Assembly (NCBI GenBank): GCA_030705725.1
Contig: JAUZPW010000107.1
Coordinates: 1-5,828, forward strand
DNA from: Bacillota bacterium
GTDB lineage: Bacteria; Bacillota; Clostridia; Oscillospirales; Butyricicoccaceae
Reading direction: 5' to 3'
DNA length: 5,828 nucleotides
Both the position numbers and the translations under genes were made by a program. Below are positions 1-5,330 of the stretch, piece after piece. The notes beneath the pieces are model-generated. The model was not told the DNA's origin. It saw only the letters and a list, made by a program, of their open reading frames with translations, and made no database searches. The number at the start of each line of letters is the position of its first letter. Position 1 is the first letter of the stretch.

Positions 1-1156
1 GGACGGCGGGCGCATCGAAATTACTTATGTTACCCAGCAGAGCCCGGCGGATCAGGCGGGGCTTAAGGCCGGCGACGTAATTAAGCTTATCGACGGCCAG
101 CCGGTAGACGGGCTCACAAACGACGAAATAGCCGCAAAAATACGCGGCGCGGAAGGCTCTCCCGTTACGATTACGGTTATGAGAGACGGCAAAGAGCAAA
201 TTTTCACCATGAAGCGCGCGCAGATCAGCAATCCGAACTTCGAGAGCCGGACGGTCGAGCCGGGTATAGAATATATGCGGCTTAAAATATTCAACGGAAC
301 GGACACCGAAAACCGCTTCAACGAGGCCTTTTCGCAGCTTGCGAAAAAAGGCACGAAGGTGCTTATTCTGGATTTAAGAGGCAATCCGGGCGGGCTTGTC
401 AGCATGGCCGAAGATATGATGAACCTTTTGGTGCCCGACAAAGACGTTAAATTATACGCCGCGAAAAACCGCAACGCAAAAAACGGGCTTTATGTCTGCG
501 AATCGAACGGAAAAGGAATAAAACTAAATAATATCTATATACTTGTTGATAAGAACAGCGCCAGCGCTTCCGAAATCATGGCGGGGTCGCTTAGGGATCT
601 CGGCTACGCAAAGCTCGTCGGCACTAAAACCTACGGCAAATCGACCGGGCAGATCCATTTCGGTCTTTCAAACGGAGATACGCTGGTGCTTACGGTACAG
701 CAGCATATTCTGCCCAGGGGCGAAACGTTCGACGGCGTGGGACTTGCACCGGACTACGAGGTCGAAAATTACGAGATGGATTACCCGATCCCAAGCGGCC
801 TCACGGCTTTGCAGACGGACAAGGGCGTTTATCTGACGCATTGCTCCGACCGCACGCTGGCGATTGAGCAGAGGCTTAAAATACTCGGGTATTTTTCGGA
901 AACGCCCGACAAAAACTTTAATCAGGCTACGCTTAAAGCCGTGAACGCGTTTCGCAGGGCGAACGCGCTGCCGGAGCAGGGCTACTGCTCGACGGGAACC
1001 ATTTCGCTTCTCGGGCAAAGGATCGCGGAGCTCGCAAAAACCAAGGTAACCATGGACGCGCAGTACAACAAGGCTCTCGAGCTTGCGCGCGAGGACGCAA
1101 AAAAAGGCCTTTTGTATGTCGTGGACGAAAACGGAAACTACATAAATAAAAAATAA
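1..1156 (+). CDS. ctpA: C-terminal processing peptidase (S41 family), 5' end cut off by window
   Basis: Serine protease of the CtpA/Prc type, expected to be exported or membrane-anchored and to cleave proteins near their C-termini in the cell envelope. The open frame runs from the window edge (first full codon at 2) with 384 visible residues. Residues 1-65 are the end of a PDZ domain (SPADQAGLKAGDVI, then IDGQPVDGL). The S41 core covers about 85-250: LDLRGNPGG, then SASASE with the catalytic Ser at visible residue 188 (codon 563-565). The general-base Lys is in YGKSTGQ at residue 213 (codon 638-640), with the family Gln four residues later. The Ser-Lys spacing of 25 matches the family. A peptidoglycan-binding repeat follows at about 285-340 (AIEQRLKILGYF, then AFRRANALPEQG), then a charged helical tail. 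The N-terminal signal or anchor lies outside the window. B. subtilis CtpA has the same domain order. No terminator hairpin follows the stop; the next gene is 31 bp downstream. The active site is intact, so the protein is probably functional. Confidence 0.95.
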   Translation, partial: DGGRIEITYVTQQSPADQAGLKAGDVIKLIDGQPVDGLTNDEIAAKIRGAEGSPVTITVMRDGKEQIFTMKRAQISNPNFESRTVEPGIEYMRLKIFNGTDTENRFNEAFSQLAKKGTKVLILDLRGNPGGLVSMAEDMMNLLVPDKDVKLYAAKNRNAKNGLYVCESNGKGIKLNNIYILVDKNSASASEIMAGSLRDLGYAKLVGTKTYGKSTGQIHFGLSNGDTLVLTVQQHILPRGETFDGVGLAPDYEVENYEMDYPIPSGLTALQTDKGVYLTHCSDRTLAIEQRLKILGYFSETPDKNFNQATLKAVNAFRRANALPEQGYCSTGTISLLGQRIAELAKTKVTMDAQYNKALELAREDAKKGLLYVVDENGNYINKK

Positions 1157-1187
1157 AAAAGTATTAATTTTAGGAGTTGAGAATTTT

Positions 1188-2195
1188 ATGAAACCTCTGC
1201 CTTTCGAGCTGCCCGCGGTTATTTGCCCCGAAAGCGGGGACGGCGCGGCGCAGCGAGAAAAAAGCGACCGGGACGACAGCGACCCCGACCGATTATGCAG
1301 CGGGATAATTGCGCTCTCCGCTTCGGGCCAAAGAAAAAAGGGCGCCTTAGCCGGGCTTGCGGCAGACCGCGAATGTAAAATTTCCGAGCTTATTCTGCGG
1401 TACAAGAAGAAAATGAAAGCTCTGGGAAAAGAGGGCGCGGATTTTTATTACATCAGATCGCCGAAATCTCTGCGCGAGGCAAGAGCGGCGATTCTTGCCG
1501 CGAGAAAAACCTTTTCCGGTCCCGCTGTTATAAGCTTCGAGGTAAACGACGAGGGTGTCTCGGAGTTCGGCAGCGACGCTATGGCACTTTATGTTATAGC
1601 CGAGGGAATGGGCGCTTCGGCTTTCGGGCTTACGATGGAAAATGCGGGATATGCGGAAATGGCCGACGTTTTTTCGCGCGTGGCGCCTTACGCGCGGATC
1701 CCGCTTCTGGCAAGCGGGCGCAGGGCGAGGGAGCTGTCGGACGCCTTTCCGCAGATCGGCCTTTTCGAAAGCGACGCGGGGGCAGGCATCTGCTCGCTGT
1801 CTTTTGTCGAGAGCTTAAACCGGCCGTCTTTCTATAAGAGGGACCCGGAGCTTATTTTGGCGGCTTCGAACAACGAGGCTTTCTTTCTCGACGCCGCCGC
1901 GGATTTTCAGCAGGAAATCGGGTGCGGGCCGGATTTCCCGGAGAAGATCCTCGAGGCGGAGGAAGAGGGCGGCGGCCTGAAAATTACGGTCGGAAGCGCG
2001 TACGACGTCGACATTCTGGATCAGTACCAGTACATGATCAACCGGCCGGTCTGCTTTTGCCCGCTTAACCCGGAAATTCTGGAGGCGGCGCTTAAAGCAT
2101 ATAACGGCAGGGCGTTTTTCGACAGTGAAAGCTGCGATATAGACGAAAATTATTTGACCTATCTCAAGGATTTTTACGGCGTGATCGAGCTGTAA
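1188..2195 (+). CDS. Divergent MetH-like protein (homocysteine-/pterin-binding domain remnants), probable non-catalytic
   Basis: 335 aa with no signal peptide or membrane segment, so probably cytoplasmic. The ATG has an AGGAG site at 1172-1176, 11 nt upstream. Residues 66-180 follow the pattern of the homocysteine S-methyltransferase barrel of MetH: EGADFYYIRSPKSLREARAA corresponds to the family EGVDGIIFETFSDILELKAA, followed by a VISFEVNDEG strand and MGASAFGLTM where the family has a DALGINC-type strand. Residues 285-335 (NRPVCFCPLNPEILEAALKA, then YNGRAFFDS and a final KDFYGVIEL) resemble the strand/helix unit of the MetH pterin-binding domain (LTERALRAYPGRSLFNS). The first zinc Cys position is Met150 and the GGCC zinc motif is absent; the N-terminal DGAMGT loop is also missing. 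MetH proteins are far longer. I infer a shrunken, degenerate paralogue with a binding or unknown role, or a decaying gene. The frame is long and uninterrupted, which argues against recent decay. The family assignment is by eye. Confidence 0.7.
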   Translation: MKPLPFELPAVICPESGDGAAQREKSDRDDSDPDRLCSGIIALSASGQRKKGALAGLAADRECKISELILRYKKKMKALGKEGADFYYIRSPKSLREARAAILAARKTFSGPAVISFEVNDEGVSEFGSDAMALYVIAEGMGASAFGLTMENAGYAEMADVFSRVAPYARIPLLASGRRARELSDAFPQIGLFESDAGAGICSLSFVESLNRPSFYKRDPELILAASNNEAFFLDAAADFQQEIGCGPDFPEKILEAEEEGGGLKITVGSAYDVDILDQYQYMINRPVCFCPLNPEILEAALKAYNGRAFFDSESCDIDENYLTYLKDFYGVIEL

Positions 2196-2289
2196 GCGGA
2201 TTTGGCATATTTTGGACTTTTATAAGGCATAATTTCGGAATAAGCGCCGCGGCGGGACAAAAAATAATAGCAAAATCTCTTAATTGCCC

Positions 2290-2318
2290 TTGCATTAACC
2301 GCGCCGGCGCTGTATTAT
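2290..2318 (+). promoter_or_regulatory. Sigma-A-like promoter of the thiamine operon
   Basis: The -35 candidate is TTGCAT at 2290-2295 and the -10 candidate is TATTAT at 2313-2318, with an optimal 17-bp spacer. The predicted transcription start is near 2324-2326, just ahead of the riboswitch core, which is where a leader promoter should be. The spacer holds the palindrome GCGCCGGCGC (2301-2310). The rest of the interval from the previous stop (2196-2289) shows no gene, no convincing terminator and no better promoter. Confidence 0.6.
2301..2310. repeat. 10-bp perfect palindrome inside the promoter spacer
   Basis: GCGCCGGCGC equals its own reverse complement and lies exactly between the -35 and -10 candidates. 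With one mismatched pair (2300/2311) the symmetry extends to 2298-2313. A regulator bound here would block RNA polymerase, but GC-rich palindromes of this length also arise by chance in this genome (another, CGCCGCGGCG, lies about 60 bp upstream). A binding role is only a possibility. Confidence 0.25.
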
Positions 2319-2324
2319 GTTAAT

Positions 2325-2423
2325 ACAATTTAACGGGGGAGCTGGTATTGCCGGCTGAGAGGAAAGCACGAGCTTTCGACCCTTTAACCTGATACGGATA
2401 ATTCCGGCGTAGGGAGAGATGCT
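2325..2423 (+). ncRNA. TPP riboswitch (THI box)
   Basis: Senses thiamine pyrophosphate in the nascent mRNA. The conserved THI-box parts are present in order: the GGGGGAGC segment (2335-2342), CTGAGA (2355-2360), ACCCTTTAACCTGAT (2379-2393) and the GGATAATTCCGGCGTAGGGA block (2396-2415). Helices that can be written: P2 from the GGGG run with CCC at 2380-2382; P3 AGCTGG (2340-2345) with CCGGCT (2351-2356); a variable hairpin GAAAGC/GCTTTC (2362-2367 and 2372-2377) with loop ACGA; P4 CCT (2388-2390) with AGG (2411-2413); P5 CGG (2395-2397) with CCG (2404-2406). P1 is less clear: bases directly flanking the core pair poorly, but AATACAA (2322-2328) can pair with TTGTATT (2424-2430), partly depending on the true transcription start. 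It precedes thiamine-uptake genes, which agrees with its identity. Confidence 0.96.
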
Positions 2424-2442
2424 TTGTATTTTTACCGCCGGA
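2403..2442 (+). promoter_or_regulatory. Predicted antiterminator pairing of the TPP riboswitch
   Basis: TCCGGCG at 2403-2409, the 3' strand of riboswitch helix P5, is exactly complementary to CGCCGGA at 2436-2442, the 5' arm and first loop base of the terminator. Without ligand this 7-bp pairing can form and disrupt the terminator; with TPP bound, P5 is held and the terminator forms. A second competing partner for the same arm is GCCGG at 2350-2354 in P3. This is read from complementarity only, without energy calculation. Confidence 0.55.
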
Positions 2443-2460
2443 TTTCCGGCGGTATTTTTT
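2433..2460 (+). terminator. Intrinsic terminator, expression platform of the TPP riboswitch
   Basis: A perfect 9-bp stem, TACCGCCGG (2433-2441) with CCGGCGGTA (2446-2454), has a 4-base loop ATTT and is followed directly by six T (2455-2460). It lies 17 nt after the riboswitch core and 19 nt before the first coding start, so it should stop transcription before the operon when TPP is bound. Confidence 0.92.
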
Positions 2461-2479
2461 ATTTGGGAGATGGATTTAA

Positions 2480-2764
2480 GTGGCGTTATGCAATGTCAGC
2501 CTTCAGGTGATACCGAAGGGTACGAGCGATATTTACGGCACGGTGGACAAGGTGATCGAGCATATAATCAGGTCCGGCGTCAAGTATGTCGTGGGGCCCA
2601 TGGAAACAACTATGGAAGGAGAGCTTCCGGAGCTTCTCGAAATAGTCAGGGAGGCTCAGGATATTTGCGTCCGGGACGGCGCGGACCGGGTTATTTCGGT
2701 CGTGAAGATCGATTATTCCCCGAAGGGCGTGACGATCGATGAAAAAACGGCAAAATACCGCTAA
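2480..2764 (+). CDS. Thiamine-binding protein, MTH1187/COG0011 (DUF77) family
   Basis: A 94-aa soluble protein of the small ferredoxin-like fold family that binds thiamine or related pyrimidines and forms oligomers; the fold is shared with YkoF. It starts at GTG with a GGGAGATGG purine-rich site at 2465-2473. An ATG at 2470 is in another frame and is not the start. Family features seen: first strand and turn CNVSLQVIPKGTS (residues 4-16), helix 20-32, the SGVKYVVGPMETTMEGEL segment (32-49), in which the family has a conserved Gly-Pro/Thr-x-x-Glu-Gly-Glu pattern, helix 50-67, and the final strand ADRVISVVKID (68-78). The usual length is about 95-105 aa, so it is complete. It is the first gene after the TPP switch and overlaps the permease gene by 26 bp, implying translational coupling. 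The role may be cytoplasmic buffering or delivery of the imported ligand (inference); it is not a transport subunit by sequence. Confidence 0.88.
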   Translation: MALCNVSLQVIPKGTSDIYGTVDKVIEHIIRSGVKYVVGPMETTMEGELPELLEIVREAQDICVRDGADRVISVVKIDYSPKGVTIDEKTAKYR

Positions 2765-3506
2765 GGCGGCGCCCTTTCTGGCCGTTTTCTTATTTCTGGC
2801 CGTTTGGGAAATTATTTGCCGCGCCATGAAGGTGGAAACGTACATCCTTCCGGCACCATTGAGAATTATGAAGGTTTTCTGGGAAAAGCGCGGCCTTTTG
2901 CTGATGCACACGTCCTACACCTTGAGAGAAGCGCTTGCGGGACTGATTCTGTCGGTTATTCTGGGAGTTCTGGCGGCGGTCTTTATGTACCGGTTCCCCT
3001 TGGCGGAACGCGCGGCGTCTCCGCTTATCGTGATTTCGCAGACGGTTCCGATCATTGCGCTGGCTCCGCTTATTTTGGTTTGGTTCGGGATTGGGATCGG
3101 GCCTAAAATCGGGATTGTGGTTTTGGTTTGTTTTTTCCCGGTCACGGTGAGCGCTCTTTCGGGCTTTAAGGCGACGGACCCCGGGATGGTAAGCCTTCTG
3201 AGAACGATGGGAGCGAACGATCTGCGGATTTTCACTGAGGTAAGCCTCCCGTCGGCGGCACCGCTGATTTTCGCGGGAATCCGCATGGCGGCGACTTACA
3301 GCGTTATGGGCGCGGTTATCGGGGAATGGCTGGGCGCGGAAGCCGGACTCGGCATATTTATGACGAGAGCGATAAGCTCGCACAGAGCGGACATGCTGTT
3401 TTCGTCGATTTTTATTGTGGTATTTATAAGCCTTGCTCTATATGGGCTTACGGAGCTATTAGAATGCGCGGCCCTGCCGTGGAAAAGAAAGACGGCAGAT
3501 TATTAA
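2739..3506 (+). CDS. thiX: ABC transporter permease for thiamine precursor uptake (ThiX)
   Basis: Membrane subunit of an ABC importer in the SsuC/TauC/ThiX class, 255 aa (usual 240-270). Hydrophobic segments are visible at about 11-29, 66-83, 94-116, 123-143, 183-199 and 219-246, consistent with six membrane helices. The cytoplasmic coupling loop (EAA motif) is at about 153-182: LLRTMGANDLRIFTEVSLP followed by SAAPLIFAGIR, with the conserved Gly and the Leu-Pro pair in place. The ATG at 2739 lies inside the preceding gene, with AAGGG at about 2723-2727 upstream. The sequence alone fits sulfonate or taurine permeases too; the TPP riboswitch and the THI5-like binding protein next door decide for thiamine pyrimidine. 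It should work as a dimer with ThiZ on the inner face and receive substrate from ThiY. Confidence 0.9.
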   Translation: MKKRQNTAKAAPFLAVFLFLAVWEIICRAMKVETYILPAPLRIMKVFWEKRGLLLMHTSYTLREALAGLILSVILGVLAAVFMYRFPLAERAASPLIVISQTVPIIALAPLILVWFGIGIGPKIGIVVLVCFFPVTVSALSGFKATDPGMVSLLRTMGANDLRIFTEVSLPSAAPLIFAGIRMAATYSVMGAVIGEWLGAEAGLGIFMTRAISSHRADMLFSSIFIVVFISLALYGLTELLECAALPWKRKTADY

Positions 3507-3527
3507 AAATTGATAAGGGAAGTTTTT

Positions 3528-4523
3528 ATGAAAATCGGAAAAAGAGTGATTGCGCTGGCCCTCGCCGCGGTTTTGGCGGCTGGGCTTATGACATCCTGCG
3601 CGAAACAGAAAAAACAGCCTCAAAAGCTTCAGAAAATAAAGATAACGCTCGACTGGACGCCGAATACGAACCATACGGGAGTTTACGTCGCTCAGGATCA
3701 GGGGTATTTCAAAGAAGAGGGCTTAGACGCCGAGATAATTCAGCCCGGCCAGTCGACGGCGGACGCGCTTGTCGCTTCCGGGGAATGCCAGCTCGGTTTT
3801 TCTTATCAGGAGAGCGTGACGACTTCGGCGGTTCAGGGAATACCGCTCGTTTCGCTTGCAGCGGTTATCCAGCACAACACGTCGGCGCTGGCGTCCCCCG
3901 CCGCGAAAAATATCAAATCTCCGAAGGATTTCGAGGGGAAAACCTACGCGGGCTGGGGCTCGGAGACGGAGGAGCTCGTGCTTAAAACCATTATGAAAAG
4001 CGCGGGCGCGGACTTTTCAAAGCTAAAGATAGTCACGACAGGCACCGCCGACTTCTTCACGACTACCCAGCGGGACGCCGATTTCCAGTGGGTTTACTAC
4101 GCCTGGGACGGCATCGCCGCGGAAATTACCGGAAAGCCCGTGAACTTTATTTTTCTTAAGGATTTAGACAAAAGGCTCGATTATTATACGCCGGTCATAG
4201 TCACAAACCGCGAGCTGATCGGGAAAAACCCCGAGCTTATTAAAAGGGCCATGAGAGCGATCTCAAAGGGTTACGGTTACGCCGAGAAAAACCCCGCGGA
4301 GGCGGCGCAGATCCTTCTTAAAGCCGCTCCGGAGCTTGACCCGGCGCTTGTCAAGAAAAGCCAGGAATGGCTTTCGCCGAGATACCGCGACGACGCTAAG
4401 CGCTGGGGCGAGCAAAAGCCAGAGGTCTGGGACCGGTATTCGAAATGGCTCTATGACAACGGAGTGATTACAGAGACGCCGAAATATGATAAAATGGCTA
4501 CAAACGACTTTCTGCCGGATTAA
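3528..4523 (+). CDS. thiY: NMT1/THI5-like substrate-binding lipoprotein (ThiY)
   Basis: Extracellular binding component, 331 aa. The ATG at 3528 has AAGGGA at 3515-3520, 7 nt upstream; an in-frame TTG at 3510 would add six residues but would place that site inside the gene, so it is rejected. The N-terminus is a lipoprotein signal: KKR-like charge (KIGKR), a hydrophobic run from 7 to 20 and a lipobox-like LMTSC with Cys24. The mature part begins with KIKITLDWTPNTNHTGVYVA (37-55), the hallmark of the THI5/NMT1 family, followed by the QGYFKEEGL and PGQSTADALVASGECQLGF elements. Characterised bacterial ThiY (Bacillus) binds formylaminopyrimidine; aromatic residues that could stack a pyrimidine are plentiful here (Trp43, Trp143, Trp188, Tyr190, Tyr191). 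It is a transport component, not the yeast-type HMP-P synthase. The exact ligand (HMP, formylaminopyrimidine or another) is inferred from the family. It starts 21 bp after thiX. Confidence 0.92.
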   Translation: MKIGKRVIALALAAVLAAGLMTSCAKQKKQPQKLQKIKITLDWTPNTNHTGVYVAQDQGYFKEEGLDAEIIQPGQSTADALVASGECQLGFSYQESVTTSAVQGIPLVSLAAVIQHNTSALASPAAKNIKSPKDFEGKTYAGWGSETEELVLKTIMKSAGADFSKLKIVTTGTADFFTTTQRDADFQWVYYAWDGIAAEITGKPVNFIFLKDLDKRLDYYTPVIVTNRELIGKNPELIKRAMRAISKGYGYAEKNPAEAAQILLKAAPELDPALVKKSQEWLSPRYRDDAKRWGEQKPEVWDRYSKWLYDNGVITETPKYDKMATNDFLPD

Positions 4524-4532
4524 ACCGGCGGG
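4511..4532 (+). promoter_or_regulatory. Intercistronic hairpin at the thiY stop codon
   Basis: TCTGCCGG (4511-4518) can pair with CCGGCGGG (4525-4532) as an 8-bp stem with two G-U pairs; the 6-base loop ATTAAA contains the thiY stop codon. There is no T-run after it, so it is not a normal terminator. Such hairpins after binding-protein genes can stabilise the upstream mRNA and raise binding protein over ATPase levels; here that is inference. Confidence 0.35.
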
Positions 4533-4552
4533 GGAATGCGGGGGATTAAGGC

Positions 4553-5317
4553 TTGCTTGAAATCCGGGAGCTCAGCAAAATATACGAAAACTACGGCGAA
4601 GCGGGCCGCCTCGAGGTTCTCGACAATATAAACATGGAGGTCTCGCGCGAGGAGTTCGTTTCGATCATCGGCCCGTCGGGCTGCGGCAAAAGCACGATAT
4701 TCAACCTGCTTTGCGGCACCGAGGAAAAAAGCGGGGGAACGGTGACTTTAGACAATATTCAGGCGAAACCCGGGGATTTTTCTTATATGCCGCAGTCGGA
4801 CCTTTTGATGGACTGGAAACGCGTGTGGGAAAACATCGCCCTGCCGCTCAGGATAAAGGGCGTTCCGAGGTTTTTGGCCAAAGAACGTGTTATGAGCGAA
4901 AGCTCGCTTTACGGGCTTTCCGGGTTTGAAAACGCCTGGCCCTCGGAGCTTTCGGGCGGGATGCGGCAGAGGGCGGCTTTTTTCAGGACGATGCTTTCGA
5001 GCGGGAGGATCATGCTTTTGGACGAGCCGTTCGCGGCGCTCGACGCGATTAACCGCGAACGCATGCAGGAATGGCTTATGGAGGTCCTGGAGAGGGAAAA
5101 ACGCACGATTTTGCTTGTTACGCATTCCGTCGACGAGGCTGTTTTTCTGTCGGACAGGGTTTACGTTTTGACCCCGCGTCCGGCGAGGGTAAAATGCTGC
5201 GTGGAAATCGGGCTCAAAAGGCCGAGGGGCTGCGAGCTCCTTACATCGCCCGAATTTAACGACTATAAGGCGGTTTTGCTTAAAAACCTGGCCGAGGGAG
5301 GCGAAGGGAACGGATAA
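4553..5317 (+). CDS. thiZ: ABC transporter ATP-binding protein for thiamine precursor uptake (ThiZ)
   Basis: Cytoplasmic ATPase that powers the ThiXYZ importer, 254 aa. All nucleotide-binding motifs are intact: Walker A GPSGCGKST (40-48), Q-loop Gln81 in YMPQSDLLMDW, signature LSGGMRQRAA (133-142), Walker B IMLLDEP (153-159), D-loop ALD (162-164) and switch His191 in VTHSVDEA. The DWKRVWENIALPL segment after the Q-loop and the VLTPRPARV segment near the end are typical of the nitrate/sulfonate/taurine/ThiZ branch. The start is TTG: an in-frame stop at 4547-4549 forbids anything longer, and the next in-frame Met is residue 28, which would remove the first strands. A GGGGGA site at about 4540-4545 lies 7 nt upstream. 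The gene follows thiY by 29 bp. Confidence 0.92.
   Translation: MLEIRELSKIYENYGEAGRLEVLDNINMEVSREEFVSIIGPSGCGKSTIFNLLCGTEEKSGGTVTLDNIQAKPGDFSYMPQSDLLMDWKRVWENIALPLRIKGVPRFLAKERVMSESSLYGLSGFENAWPSELSGGMRQRAAFFRTMLSSGRIMLLDEPFAALDAINRERMQEWLMEVLEREKRTILLVTHSVDEAVFLSDRVYVLTPRPARVKCCVEIGLKRPRGCELLTSPEFNDYKAVLLKNLAEGGEGNG
5296..5312 (+). promoter_or_regulatory. Ribosome binding site and probable ACG start codon of tadA
   Basis: GGGAGG (5296-5301, with a perfect GGAGG core) lies in the end of thiZ, 29 nt before the tadA ATG at 5331, which is too far to serve it. Eight nt after the site, in the tadA frame, is ACG (5310-5312), and from there the frame reads TDKSELYMKEAL. No ATG, GTG or TTG exists in frame from about 5271 to 5330. 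The site thus decides for a start at 5310 unless ATG 5331 is reached by re-initiation after the thiZ stop. Confidence 0.5.
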
Positions 5318-5330
5318 AAGCGAGCTTTAT

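Noticed and set aside
1158..1168. AAAGTATTAAT here and its reverse complement at 5811-5821
   Set aside because: An 11-base AT-only-type match between two AT-rich gaps; it does not extend on either side and is probably chance.
668..1405. 245-codon minus-strand frame across the ctpA end and the next gene start
   Set aside because: It is antisense to two supported genes, crosses their AT-rich gap, and gives an Arg/Ser-rich product with no recognisable motif.
2202..2233. Second promoter candidate (TTGGCA with TATAAG or CATAAT)
   Set aside because: Spacers of 13 or 20 bp are outside the normal range; the candidate at 2290-2318 is much better.
2242..2266. Palindrome CGCCGCGGCG followed by an A-run after the MetH-like gene, considered as a terminator
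   Set aside because: A loop leaves only about three base pairs, and the A-run is on the wrong side and strand for the upstream gene.
2419..2742. 107-codon + strand frame starting in the riboswitch tail
   Set aside because: It runs through the terminator hairpin and overlaps the thiamine-binding gene in another frame; the Gly/Arg-rich product resembles no family and looks like a shadow.
2790..3383. 197-codon minus-strand frame under thiX
   Set aside because: The product is extremely rich in Arg, Asn and Gln, as expected from the reverse of a membrane-protein gene; no motif.
3510..3527. Longer thiY start at TTG 3510
   Set aside because: The ATG at 3528 has AAGGGA 7 nt upstream and gives a clean lipoprotein signal; the TTG start would place that site inside the gene.
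3326..3985. 219-codon + strand frame over the thiX-thiY junction
   Set aside because: A frame-shifted shadow of two well-supported genes; Gly/Arg-rich and without homology that I recognise.
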